Below, piece by piece: positions 42,123 to 50,370 of a stretch of DNA of 64,000 bases. Under the pieces are notes generated by a model, which was not told where the DNA came from, ran no database searches, and worked only from the letters and a program-made list of their open reading frames with translations. Position numbers and translations under genes: made by a program. How positions within the stretch are numbered: position 1 is the first letter of the stretch; each line of letters opens with the position of its first letter. This DNA comes from Rhodococcus opacus (GTDB taxonomy: Bacteria; Actinomycetota; Actinomycetes; Mycobacteriales; Mycobacteriaceae): contig NZ_JAAXPA010000025.1 in assembly GCF_012396235.1 (NCBI RefSeq), forward strand, positions 61,647 to 125,646. The letters are read 5' to 3'.

Positions 42123-42586
42123 GCCGGGGGCCGGGTGAGGGGTCCCAGCGCGGCCCGCAGGTCGGTCGCGGCGGGCACTCCGGACACCCGGAAGCGTTGC
42201 TGCAGGTCGGCGTCGAGAATGAAGGTCGTCGGCAGCGACAGAACGCCGAGTTCCTTGGCGAGAGAGGGATACTCGTCGATGTCGACCTCCACTTCGACGG
42301 GCGGCTCCGGCTCGCCGGCGAGGTCCTCGACGACCTGTCCCACCACCCTGCGCACCGCAGCGCAGGGTCCGCACCAGTCGGCGGAGAAGTGGAGAACGGT
42401 GGCCCGTCGAGGATGCTCCGGCGACCCCGGCCCGACACCCGCCGCCTCGAGAAGTAGCCGTCGTTGGTCGGTCACGACCGCGGAAGCCTCGCCGGTGCTC
42501 CGGACCGTCCCCTGGCGGCGTTGCCAGACGAGCCCGAACACGACGGCGGCGAACAGTGCGATCAGTAACAGTGTGATTCCGGTCAT
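42110..42586 (-). CDS. Membrane-anchored thioredoxin-like protein (ThiX/Rv0816c-like)
   Basis: 158-aa protein with one N-terminal helix (TGITLLLIALFAAVVFGLVW) and a thioredoxin domain on the far side of the membrane or on the cytosolic face. The active site is VLHFSADWCGPCAAVRRV (WCGPC), followed by VEVDIDEYPSLAKELGVLSLPTTFI with the cis-Pro. ATG 42586 overlaps the stop codon of the lmeA-like gene, so the pair is cotranscribed. It is separated from the sulfur operon by the leader ORF promoter. Confidence 0.9.
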   Translation of the reverse strand: MTGITLLLIALFAAVVFGLVWQRRQGTVRSTGEASAVVTDQRRLLLEAAGVGPGSPEHPRRATVLHFSADWCGPCAAVRRVVGQVVEDLAGEPEPPVEVEVDIDEYPSLAKELGVLSLPTTFILDADLQQRFRVSGVPAATDLRAALGPLTRPPASNS

Positions 42587-43362
42587 CGGCTCTGCAGTTC
42601 GTTCAGGTCGATCGTGACGTTGTTGCCGACGCCCTCGATGACGATCTGCGAGCCTTCCGCGTAGACCTCCGTCGGCTGGACGCCGAACGGGAGTTCCCGG
42701 GGGTCGATCGTCCGGGTGAAGAGGCCGAGGATCGCGGGGGCGAGGGGCTCGGGGATGGTGAAGTCGGCGTGGCCTTCGGGCCCGAAGTAGAAGTCGCTGG
42801 CGACGATCTTCACCTGACCGCCGTCGAGTACCAGGTCGGCCTGCACGCTGACGGTGGTCTCGATGGGCCCGACGGGGACGGTGCCGGTGAGGACGACGCC
42901 GCCCGCGGTCGGCATCCCCGAGCCGCCGGAGCCTCCGGTGCCGTCCGACTTGCTGGCGGGCGGGGCCGAAACCTGCAGGTCGGGGATGTCGAGGAAGCGA
43001 CCCAGGTCGGTGGCGTCGATGAGCATGCGGCCGGAGAGGTGATCGACCGGGAGGGTCTTCACGGAGCCGTCGACGAGGTTGGACAGCGGCGCGGAGACAC
43101 CCAGGAGGGTGGACTCGATCGTCACCTCGCCCACGACGTCACTCTGTACTCCCTGGGCGCGGATCTCGATGTTCTCGTACTTTCCGTCCCACGCCTGGGT
43201 GAGGAACGGAAAACCGTGAACCGTCACCTCGGGATCCGCGGTGAGCGACGCGCCTGCCCGCAGTTCCCGCGACACCCGGTACTCCGCGTAGGCCGCCGAA
43301 CCGAAGTCGACGACGAGACCGAGAGCCACGAGGACGACGATTCCGATGATGAGTTTCCGCAC
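42583..43362 (-). CDS. LmeA-like DUF2993 protein (Rv0817c-like)
   Basis: 259-aa exported or membrane-tethered protein. An N-terminal helix (KLIIGIVVLVALGLVVDFGSAAYA) precedes a DUF2993 domain beginning VSRELRAGASLTADPEVTVHGFPFLTQAWDGKYENIEI in pieces and ending with a beta-rich IVIEGVGNNVTIDLNELQSR. A Gly/Ser linker (SDGTGGSGGSG) divides the domain. LmeA of mycobacteria controls mannan chain length in lipomannan/lipoarabinomannan; that role is known for the ortholog and inferred here from synteny. ATG 43362. Confidence 0.85.
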   Translation of the reverse strand: MRKLIIGIVVLVALGLVVDFGSAAYAEYRVSRELRAGASLTADPEVTVHGFPFLTQAWDGKYENIEIRAQGVQSDVVGEVTIESTLLGVSAPLSNLVDGSVKTLPVDHLSGRMLIDATDLGRFLDIPDLQVSAPPASKSDGTGGSGGSGMPTAGGVVLTGTVPVGPIETTVSVQADLVLDGGQVKIVASDFYFGPEGHADFTIPEPLAPAILGLFTRTIDPRELPFGVQPTEVYAEGSQIVIEGVGNNVTIDLNELQSR

Positions 43363-43570
43363 GGCCCCATTGTGACGGACGCCGGTCGGGGGAGTGTCGG
43401 TGCGACCTCCGCGCCCGTTGCCGGGGGGGTTCGGTGCAACGAACGCCGACGACGGCGCGCTACTCTGTCACCGACAAAAGTGTCGATACCTTCAGTGTCG
43501 ATCTACCTGGACCGGCGGATGAACCATCCGTCGGCCGGCCGGGTACGACGGCGACGAGATGGGAGGCTGT

Positions 43571-44329
43571 GTGGAGCTACTGCTTCTTACCTCCGACCCC
43601 AACCCCGAGGCAGTGCTGCCTGCCCTCGCCCTGCTGGCACATTCGGTGCGGCCTGCCCCGACGGAGGTGTCCTCTCTCCTGGAAGCGAGCTCCGCCGACA
43701 TCGCCCTGGTGGATGCGCGCACCGATCTCGCGGCGGCTCGCGGCCTCTGCCGGCTGCTGGGCAGCACGGGTTCCGCGGTTCCCGTGGTGGCGGTCCTCAC
43801 CGAGGGCGGTCTGGTGGCGGTCAATTCCGACTGGGGCCTCGACGACATCCTGCTCCCGGGCACCGGCCCGGCCGAGGTGGACGCCCGTCTCCGACTGCTG
43901 GTCGGACGCTCCGGCGGGGTCGCCAGTCCGGAGGCCTCCGGCAAGATCACGCTGGGCGAACTGGTCATCGACGAGGGCACGTACACGGCGCGTCTGCGCG
44001 GACGCCCACTCGACCTCACCTACAAGGAGTTCGAACTCCTCAAATACCTGGCACAGCACGCGGGTCGCGTCTTCACCCGCGCGCAGTTGCTGCAGGAGGT
44101 CTGGGGATACGACTTCTTCGGTGGTACCCGCACCGTCGACGTTCACGTGCGTCGTCTGCGCGCCAAGCTGGGCAGCGAGTACGAATCCTTGATCGGTACA
44201 GTCCGCAATGTCGGCTACAAGGCCGTCCGTCCCACCCGCAGCAAGTCGGGTGCGCCGGTGCCGCCCGTCGACGACCTCGACGCCGACGATGCGGACTTCG
44301 AATCCGCGGAAGGGCCGGCGATCCAGTGA
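43571..44329 (+). CDS. glnR: GlnR-type OmpR-family regulator (Rv0818-like)
   Basis: 252-aa orphan regulator of nitrogen assimilation in actinobacteria. The N-terminal receiver-like domain starts VELLLLTSDPNPEAVLPALAL and has no obvious partner kinase; the C-terminal winged helix (about 125-225) shows LDLTYKEFELLKYLAQHAGRVFTRAQLLQEVWGYDFFGGTRTVDVHVRRLRAKLG in pieces. GTG 43571 follows GGGAGG; the ATG at 43559 is less good because the GlnR N-terminus begins VELLLL. The stop overlaps mshD as GTGA. Confidence 0.92.
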   Translation: MELLLLTSDPNPEAVLPALALLAHSVRPAPTEVSSLLEASSADIALVDARTDLAAARGLCRLLGSTGSAVPVVAVLTEGGLVAVNSDWGLDDILLPGTGPAEVDARLRLLVGRSGGVASPEASGKITLGELVIDEGTYTARLRGRPLDLTYKEFELLKYLAQHAGRVFTRAQLLQEVWGYDFFGGTRTVDVHVRRLRAKLGSEYESLIGTVRNVGYKAVRPTRSKSGAPVPPVDDLDADDADFESAEGPAIQ

Positions 44330-45243
44330 GTGATCCGGTGCAGTCCTGGACTGATCGACTCGACGGCAAGCAGGCCGCGGACGTGTCCGCTCTACTCGAA
44401 CGCGCGGCGGCAGCGGACGGAACCGCGCCGGTGTCGGAGCAGGGCGTGCACGCCGTGTCCGGCGCCGGTAGCGCCGCTGTCCGTCATCTGGTGGAGACCG
44501 ACGCCGATCGGATCGTCGGGTACGCGCAGCTGCAGCCGGGGCGCGGGGATCATCCCGCGATGGCTGAACTCGCCGTCGACCCCGAGGCGCGTGGCCGTGG
44601 GATCGGTGGCCGGCTGGTCACCGAGGTCCTGTCCGAGGGTGGTCCGGACGCCCGGGTGTGGGCGCACGGAAACCTGCCTGCGGCGCAGGCGGTAGCGCAG
44701 CGCCTCGGGTTGACCGGTGCGCGCGAACTTCTGCAGCTCCGGCGTCCGCTCGCCGATGTGGAACTCCCAGAACTTGTTGTGCCGGAAGATATTTCACTCC
44801 GCGAGTACCGCGGCGTCGAGGACGATCCCGAGCTGCTGCGGGTCAATGCCGCTGCCTTCGCCTGGCATCCCGAGCAGGGGTCGTGGACCGAACGTGAATT
44901 GGCCGAGCGTCGTTCGGAGGCCTGGTTCGATCCGTCCGGACTGTTCATGGCGTTCGCCGCTTCGGACGAGCAGAGACTGCTCGGATTCCACTGGACCAAG
45001 GTGCACCCGAAGCAGGGCGACGAGCCGGCCATCGGAGAGGTCTACGTGGTGGCGATCGGCCCCGACGCCCAGGGACGTGGTCTCGGCCGGTTGCTGACGC
45101 TCGCCGGACTGCACTACCTGCGTGACCGCGGGCTCGGTGCGGTGCTGCTCTACGTCGAAGGCGACAACGCGTCGGCGCTGCACACCTACGACCGGCTCGG
45201 GTTCGAGCGGTTCTATACCGACGTCGCGTACGCGCGCGCCTGA
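44326..45243 (+). CDS. mshD: Mycothiol synthase
   Basis: 305-aa double-GNAT acetyltransferase that acetylates Cys-GlcN-Ins to give mycothiol, the actinobacterial thiol. The two acetyl-CoA sites are MAELAVDPEARGRGIGGRLV (first domain) and VVAIGPDAQGRGLGRLLTLAG (second domain). The C-terminal LYVEGDNASALHTYDRLGFERFYTDVAY (in pieces) is typical. GTG 44326 overlaps the glnR stop. The frame is open far upstream antisense to lmeA, which is only a GC-rich shadow. Confidence 0.95.
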   Translation: MSDPVQSWTDRLDGKQAADVSALLERAAAADGTAPVSEQGVHAVSGAGSAAVRHLVETDADRIVGYAQLQPGRGDHPAMAELAVDPEARGRGIGGRLVTEVLSEGGPDARVWAHGNLPAAQAVAQRLGLTGARELLQLRRPLADVELPELVVPEDISLREYRGVEDDPELLRVNAAAFAWHPEQGSWTERELAERRSEAWFDPSGLFMAFAASDEQRLLGFHWTKVHPKQGDEPAIGEVYVVAIGPDAQGRGLGRLLTLAGLHYLRDRGLGAVLLYVEGDNASALHTYDRLGFERFYTDVAYARA

Positions 45244-45303
45244 GGCGCTCCTCTACTTCCGCACCGGTTGTTCGTCTCGGAAATGTGGACAAATGCTCGG
45301 TCT

Positions 45304-45325
45304 GTTCACCTTCCGTTCACCGATC
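45304..45325 (+). promoter_or_regulatory. PHO box upstream of pstS
   Basis: GTTCACCTTCC (45304-45314) and GTTCACCGATC (45315-45325) form direct repeats with an 11-bp period. GTTCACC-N4-GTTCACC is the consensus bound by PhoP in Streptomyces and close to that of RegX3 in mycobacteria. It lies 133 bases before the pstS start, at a proper distance to activate transcription in phosphate starvation. Confidence 0.8.
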
Positions 45326-45457
45326 GTGGTCCAACTGGACATTAGCTACCCCTAGGTTTCTCCGTGGGCAGCGCCGTGTTGCCTGGTGCAGATTTCAACG
45401 AAGCGCACCTCATGTCGCCGCCCGATCGCGGGCGAGACGGTATTTCCGGAGGACTAG

Positions 45458-46576
45458 GTGAATCTCAAGCGCAATGGCGCCCTGCTCGGTGCAGTGGCCC
45501 TGGGTGCCATGACCTTGGCCGCGTGTGGCAGCGACAACAACGCGGCGTCGAGCGGCGTCGACGCATCGTCGTCCAACGCGACGTGCGAGGGCAAGGCCAA
45601 CCTCTCCGCGGCCGGTTCCTCGGCCCAGAAGAACGCCATGGACCAGTTCGTCTCCACCTACATCTCGGTCTGCCAGGAAAAGGGTAAGACCGTCAACCTG
45701 GCGTACAACCCCAGCGGTTCCGGCGACGGACGGACCCAGTTCATCGCGGGCCAGATCGACTTCGCCGGCTCCGACTCGGCGATCAAGGCCGAGCAGGCCG
45801 AGCAGGCCAAGGCCCGGTGCGTCGGCGGCGAGGCCTGGAACCTGCCGCTGGTCTTCGGACCCGTTGCGCTCGCCTACAACCTCGACGGCGTCGAGGACCT
45901 GGTGCTGAACGGCGAGGTGACCGCCAAGATCTTCAACGGCACCATCAAGAAGTGGAACGACCCGGCCATCGCCGCGCTCAACCCCGGCGCCACCCTCCCG
46001 GACCAGGACGTCACCGCCATCATCCGCTCGGATTCGTCGGGAACCACCGACAACTTCCAGCAGTACCTGACGGCGTCCTCCAACGGCGCCTGGACCACCG
46101 GTGCCGGTTCCGACTTCACCGGCGGAATCGGTGAGGGCGCCAAGGGTTCGGCCGGTGTCGCTCAGGCAGTGGCCTCCGCCCCGGGCTCGATCACCTACGT
46201 CGAGAAGTCCTACGCCGACCAGAACAAGCTTGCTACCGCACAGATCGACACCGGCTCCGGCCCCGTCGCGCTGTCCGACGAGTCGGCATCGAAGGCCATC
46301 GAGGGTGCGCAGTTCAAGGGTCAGGGTGTGGGCGATCTGACCCTCGACCTCGGCTCGATCTTCGGTACCAAGGAAGCGGGCGCGTACCCGCTGGTGCTCG
46401 CCACCTACGAGATCGTGTGCTCGAAGGGTTACGACGCCGACACGTCGGCCGCGGTCAAGTCGTTCCTGACCAGCGCTGCCAACGAGGGGCAGGGCAACCT
46501 GGCAGAGCAGGGTTACGTGCCGCTGCCGGACTCCATGAAGGAGAAGCTGAACGCATCGGTCGCCGCAATCGGCTGA
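45458..46576 (+). CDS. pstS: Phosphate ABC transporter, binding lipoprotein PstS
   Basis: 372-aa lipoprotein that binds phosphate outside the membrane and delivers it to PstCA. The signal peptide ends with lipobox LAAC (Cys23). Binding-site segments: LSAAGSSAQKNAMDQFV, YNPSGSGDGRTQFIAGQIDFAGSDS in pieces, IIRSDSSGTTDNFQQYL. GTG 45458 follows GGAGG. PHO-box control upstream and pstCAB downstream make the full high-affinity Pst system. Confidence 0.96.
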   Translation: MNLKRNGALLGAVALGAMTLAACGSDNNAASSGVDASSSNATCEGKANLSAAGSSAQKNAMDQFVSTYISVCQEKGKTVNLAYNPSGSGDGRTQFIAGQIDFAGSDSAIKAEQAEQAKARCVGGEAWNLPLVFGPVALAYNLDGVEDLVLNGEVTAKIFNGTIKKWNDPAIAALNPGATLPDQDVTAIIRSDSSGTTDNFQQYLTASSNGAWTTGAGSDFTGGIGEGAKGSAGVAQAVASAPGSITYVEKSYADQNKLATAQIDTGSGPVALSDESASKAIEGAQFKGQGVGDLTLDLGSIFGTKEAGAYPLVLATYEIVCSKGYDADTSAAVKSFLTSAANEGQGNLAEQGYVPLPDSMKEKLNASVAAIG

Positions 46577-46604
46577 TCGCACCATTAATCGTTCGGACCC
46601 GCCC

Positions 46605-47717
46605 ATGACTCGATATTCTGACCAGGAAAGATTGCGAGCGCAGATGAGTGAAGCGCACATCGAATCAGCACCTCGCGCCTCCGGCTCCGCTTCCGGCGGA
46701 GTCGGGGTGGGCGGTCCGAACGGCACCCCGGAGGCCGAGTTGAGTACCACCAAGGCCGAAATCCCGACTCCGACAGGTGCACCCCGCGGCAAGGCCGCCG
46801 CCAGGCCGGGGGACCGGATCTTCAAGTCGCTCGCGACCACCTCCGCCATCTTCATCTCCATCCTGATCGCCGCGATCGGCATCTTCCTGGTCTGGCGCGC
46901 AGTTCCCGCACTGAGCCGGAATCAGGTCAACTTCCTCACCAGCCGCGAGTGGGTCACCCAGAACATCAACGCCATGGCGTTCGGTGTCCTCGACCTCTTC
47001 CAGGTGACCGTCCTCGTCTCGCTGTTCGCTCTGATCCTCGCGATGCCCGTCGCCCTCGGCATCGCGATCTTCCTCACCGAGTACTCGCCGAACTGGCTCA
47101 AACGGCCACTGGCGTACGTGATCGACCTGCTGGCCGCCGTGCCGTCGATCGTCTACGGCCTGTGGGGTCTGCTCGTGTTCGCTCCCGCGATCAAGCCGCT
47201 TGCCGTGTGGCTCAACGAAAAACTCGGCTGGTTCCCACTGTTCGCGACCGGAAGCGGTTCCATCACCGGCGGTGGCACCATCTTCACCGCAGGCATCGTC
47301 CTCGCCGTCATGATCCTTCCCGTCATCACCGCGGTCACCCGCGAGGTGTTCGTGCAGACACCGACGTCCCACATCGAGGCTGCGCTCGCACTGGGCGCCA
47401 CCCGGTGGGAAGTGGTGCGAACCACGATCATTCCGTTCGGCAAGTCGGGCTACATCAGCGGATCGATGCTCGGCCTGGGTCGCGCCCTCGGCGAGACCAT
47501 GGCGCTCTACCTGATCCTGCGCACCACGTCGCAGCCCTTCGGGTGGTCGCTGTTCGACGGCGGCGCCACCATCGCCTCGAAGATCGCTCTCGGCTACGCG
47601 GAGTTCAACAACAACATTCAGGCCGGCGCCTACATCGCCGCAGGTCTGGTGCTCTTCGTTCTCACCTTCGTCGTGAACGCCGCGGCCCGCGCCGTGATCG
47701 CAGGAAAGAAGGACTGA
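46605..47717 (+). CDS. pstC: Phosphate ABC transporter permease PstC
   Basis: Permease subunit, 370 aa from ATG 46605; ATG 46644 (MSEAHIES) is an alternative and either leaves an unusually long polar N-terminus before the first helix (LATTSAIFISILIAAIGIFLVW, from about residue 75). The remaining helices and the EAA loop EAALALGATRWEVVRTTIIP are standard for PstC. It interacts with PstA and PstB. Gap of 28 bases after pstS. Confidence 0.95.
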   Translation: MTRYSDQERLRAQMSEAHIESAPRASGSASGGVGVGGPNGTPEAELSTTKAEIPTPTGAPRGKAAARPGDRIFKSLATTSAIFISILIAAIGIFLVWRAVPALSRNQVNFLTSREWVTQNINAMAFGVLDLFQVTVLVSLFALILAMPVALGIAIFLTEYSPNWLKRPLAYVIDLLAAVPSIVYGLWGLLVFAPAIKPLAVWLNEKLGWFPLFATGSGSITGGGTIFTAGIVLAVMILPVITAVTREVFVQTPTSHIEAALALGATRWEVVRTTIIPFGKSGYISGSMLGLGRALGETMALYLILRTTSQPFGWSLFDGGATIASKIALGYAEFNNNIQAGAYIAAGLVLFVLTFVVNAAARAVIAGKKD

Positions 47718-47720
47718 CCC

Positions 47721-48629
47721 ATGACCGCGACACTCGACAAGCCGGTCAAGGCCCCCACCTTCCAGGGGGTCGGTGTCCGCCGACGCATCATCGATCTGAC
47801 CGCCACCGTCCTCGTGACGCTGGCAGTGCTCGTGGCGCTGGTCCCGCTGGTGTGGGTCCTGATCACCGCCGTCATCAAGGGAATCCCTGCCCTGACGTCG
47901 GCCACCTGGTTCACCCACTCGCTCAGCGGACTGACGTCCTCGGCGGCGGGCGGCGGCATCTATCACGCGCTGATCGGCACGATTCTGCAGGGAATCGTCT
48001 GCGCGGTGCTGTCCATTCCTCTCGGACTGTTCGTCGCGATCTATCTCGTCGAGTACGCCGACCGGAAGTCGCGGCTGGCGAAGCTGACCACGTTCATGGT
48101 CGACATCCTCAGCGGTGTCCCGTCGATCGTGGCCGCCCTGTTCATCTACGCCCTGTGGATCGCGACGTTCGGTTTCCCCAAGTCCGGCTTCGCGGTAGCA
48201 CTCGCTCTGGTGCTGCTGATGGTCCCCGTCGTCGTCCGCAGCACGGAGGAGATGCTCCGCATCGTTCCGCAGGACCTGCGGGAGGCGTCGTACGCGCTGG
48301 GCGTTCCGAAGTGGAAGACGATCGCCAAGATCGTGCTGCCCACCGCACTGCCCGGCATCATCACGGGCGTCATGCTGGCGCTGGCCCGGGTGATGGGTGA
48401 GACTGCGCCGCTGCTGATCCTCGTGGGGTACGCACCCTTCATCAACTTCAACCTGTTCGGTGGCGAGATGGGCACGCTGCCCGGCGTCATGGTCGCCGAG
48501 ATGAACAACCCGACCGATGCCGGTACCAACCGCATCTGGGGTGCGGCGCTGACGTTGATTCTCCTCATCGCCGTCCTCAACATCCTGGCCAAGGTCATCG
48601 GCCACTTCTCGCAGGTCCGCAGCAAGTGA
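47721..48629 (+). CDS. pstA: Phosphate ABC transporter permease PstA
   Basis: 302-aa permease with six helices; the EAA loop is LREASYALGVPKWKTIAKIVLPTALPGIITG in pieces and AVYLVEYA-like YLVEYADRKSRLAKLTTF is typical. ATG 47721 starts three bases after the pstC stop. Forms the membrane channel with PstC. Confidence 0.96.
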   Translation: MTATLDKPVKAPTFQGVGVRRRIIDLTATVLVTLAVLVALVPLVWVLITAVIKGIPALTSATWFTHSLSGLTSSAAGGGIYHALIGTILQGIVCAVLSIPLGLFVAIYLVEYADRKSRLAKLTTFMVDILSGVPSIVAALFIYALWIATFGFPKSGFAVALALVLLMVPVVVRSTEEMLRIVPQDLREASYALGVPKWKTIAKIVLPTALPGIITGVMLALARVMGETAPLLILVGYAPFINFNLFGGEMGTLPGVMVAEMNNPTDAGTNRIWGAALTLILLIAVLNILAKVIGHFSQVRSK

Positions 48630-48672
48630 CACATACACTCGATTTCGAACACCAATCAGTAGGGAGCCGGTA

Positions 48673-49449
<777 letters not shown>

Positions 49450-49460
49450 ACCGAGCACAC

Positions 49461-49498
49461 GAGGACGCCCCGACCGGAGATCCGGCCGGGGCGTTCTC
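49461..49498 (+). terminator. Terminator after pstB
   Basis: GAGGACGCCCCGACCGG (49461-49477) pairs with CCGGCCGGGGCGTTCTC (49482-49498): 17 positions with one wobble and one mismatch, starting 11 bases after the stop codon. Confidence 0.75.
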
Positions 49499-49522
49499 GT
49501 GTCCGGGGACGGCGGCATCGGA

Positions 49523-49567
49523 CGAACGGGACGCTCGTACGGTCAGACCGTACGAGCGTCCCGTTCG
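49523..49567. repeat. Perfect 22-bp inverted repeat between pstB and phoU
   Basis: Arms 49523-49544 (CGAACGGGACGCTCGTACGG plus TC) and 49546-49567 are exact complements around a single A. It lies between convergent pstB and phoU, 23 bases beyond the phoU stop codon. The hairpin would act as terminator for phoU, making a double terminator with 49461-49498. Confidence 0.75.
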
Positions 49568-49589
49568 CGCGAAAAGTGTTGGCGGAGTT

Positions 49590-50288
49590 CTACAGTTCCG
49601 GGTACGAGGTGAGGCTGTCGGCGTCGGCTACGGCGGTCTCGGTGTCGTCGGGCAGCTTGCCGGTGACGAGGAAGATCACCCGGCGGCCCACCTCGACTGC
49701 GTGGTCGGCGAAACGCTCGTAGAAGCGGCCGAGCAGGGTGACGTCGACCGCAGCGGCCACGCCGTGCTTCCACTCGCGGTCCATGAGCACGGTGAACAGG
49801 TGACGGTGCAAGTCGTCCATCGCCTCGTCCTCTTCACGCAAGCGGGCGGCCCTCTCGGGGTCACGCGTCTCGAGAACCTCGCGGGCAGCGGCGCCGATGG
49901 AGACGGCGATGCGTCCCATCTCGGCGAAGTAACCGTTGACCTCTTCGGGAAGCACGTGGTTGGGATGTCGGCGGCGCGCGATCTTGGCGACGTGGAGAGC
50001 CAACGCACCCATGCGGTCGATGTCGGCGACGATCTGGATCCCGCTGACGACCGAGCGGAGGTCGCCGGCGACCGGTGCCTGCAGGGCGAGGAGGGCGAAC
50101 GCCCGCTCCTCGCAGATGGTGCTGAGCTCGGTGATCTTGTCGTGCTCGCCGATCACCTGCTCGGCGAGGGAAAGATCTGCCTGGAGCAGCGACTGGGTGG
50201 CGCGCTCCATGGCGACCCCCGCAAGCCCCGCCATCTCACCGAGCAAGTCGGCAAGCTCGGTCATCTGTTCGTTGTAAGCCACGCGCAT
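49590..50288 (-). CDS. phoU: Phosphate-signalling protein PhoU (PhoY2-like)
   Basis: 232-aa two-repeat helical protein that dampens the PhoR/SenX3 kinase when phosphate is sufficient. Each half has the metal-binding E/D-x3-D pattern, e.g. SGIQIVADIDRMGALALHVAKIA and LLGRFYERFADHAVEVGRRVIFL. ATG 50288 leaves MRVAYNEQMTELADLLGEMA, the normal N-terminus. A PHO box sits upstream, so phoU is itself part of the PHO regulon. Convergent with pstB. Confidence 0.95.
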   Translation of the reverse strand: MRVAYNEQMTELADLLGEMAGLAGVAMERATQSLLQADLSLAEQVIGEHDKITELSTICEERAFALLALQAPVAGDLRSVVSGIQIVADIDRMGALALHVAKIARRRHPNHVLPEEVNGYFAEMGRIAVSIGAAAREVLETRDPERAARLREEDEAMDDLHRHLFTVLMDREWKHGVAAAVDVTLLGRFYERFADHAVEVGRRVIFLVTGKLPDDTETAVADADSLTSYPEL

Positions 50289-50333
50289 GAGTTCACAGCC
50301 TACGGTGCACGGGAAACCAAGTCACGATCACAC

Positions 50334-50351
50334 GGTGAACGCGGGGTGAAC
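50334..50351 (-). promoter_or_regulatory. PHO box upstream of phoU
   Basis: On the minus strand GTTCACC-CCGC-GTTCACC (50351-50334), an exact 11-bp-period direct repeat like the one before pstS. It is 46 bases before the phoU start. TAGGCT closer to the start could be the -10 box, with GTGACT 17 bases upstream as -35. Confidence 0.78.
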
Positions 50352-50370
50352 GACGCAACCCGGCGGGCGC

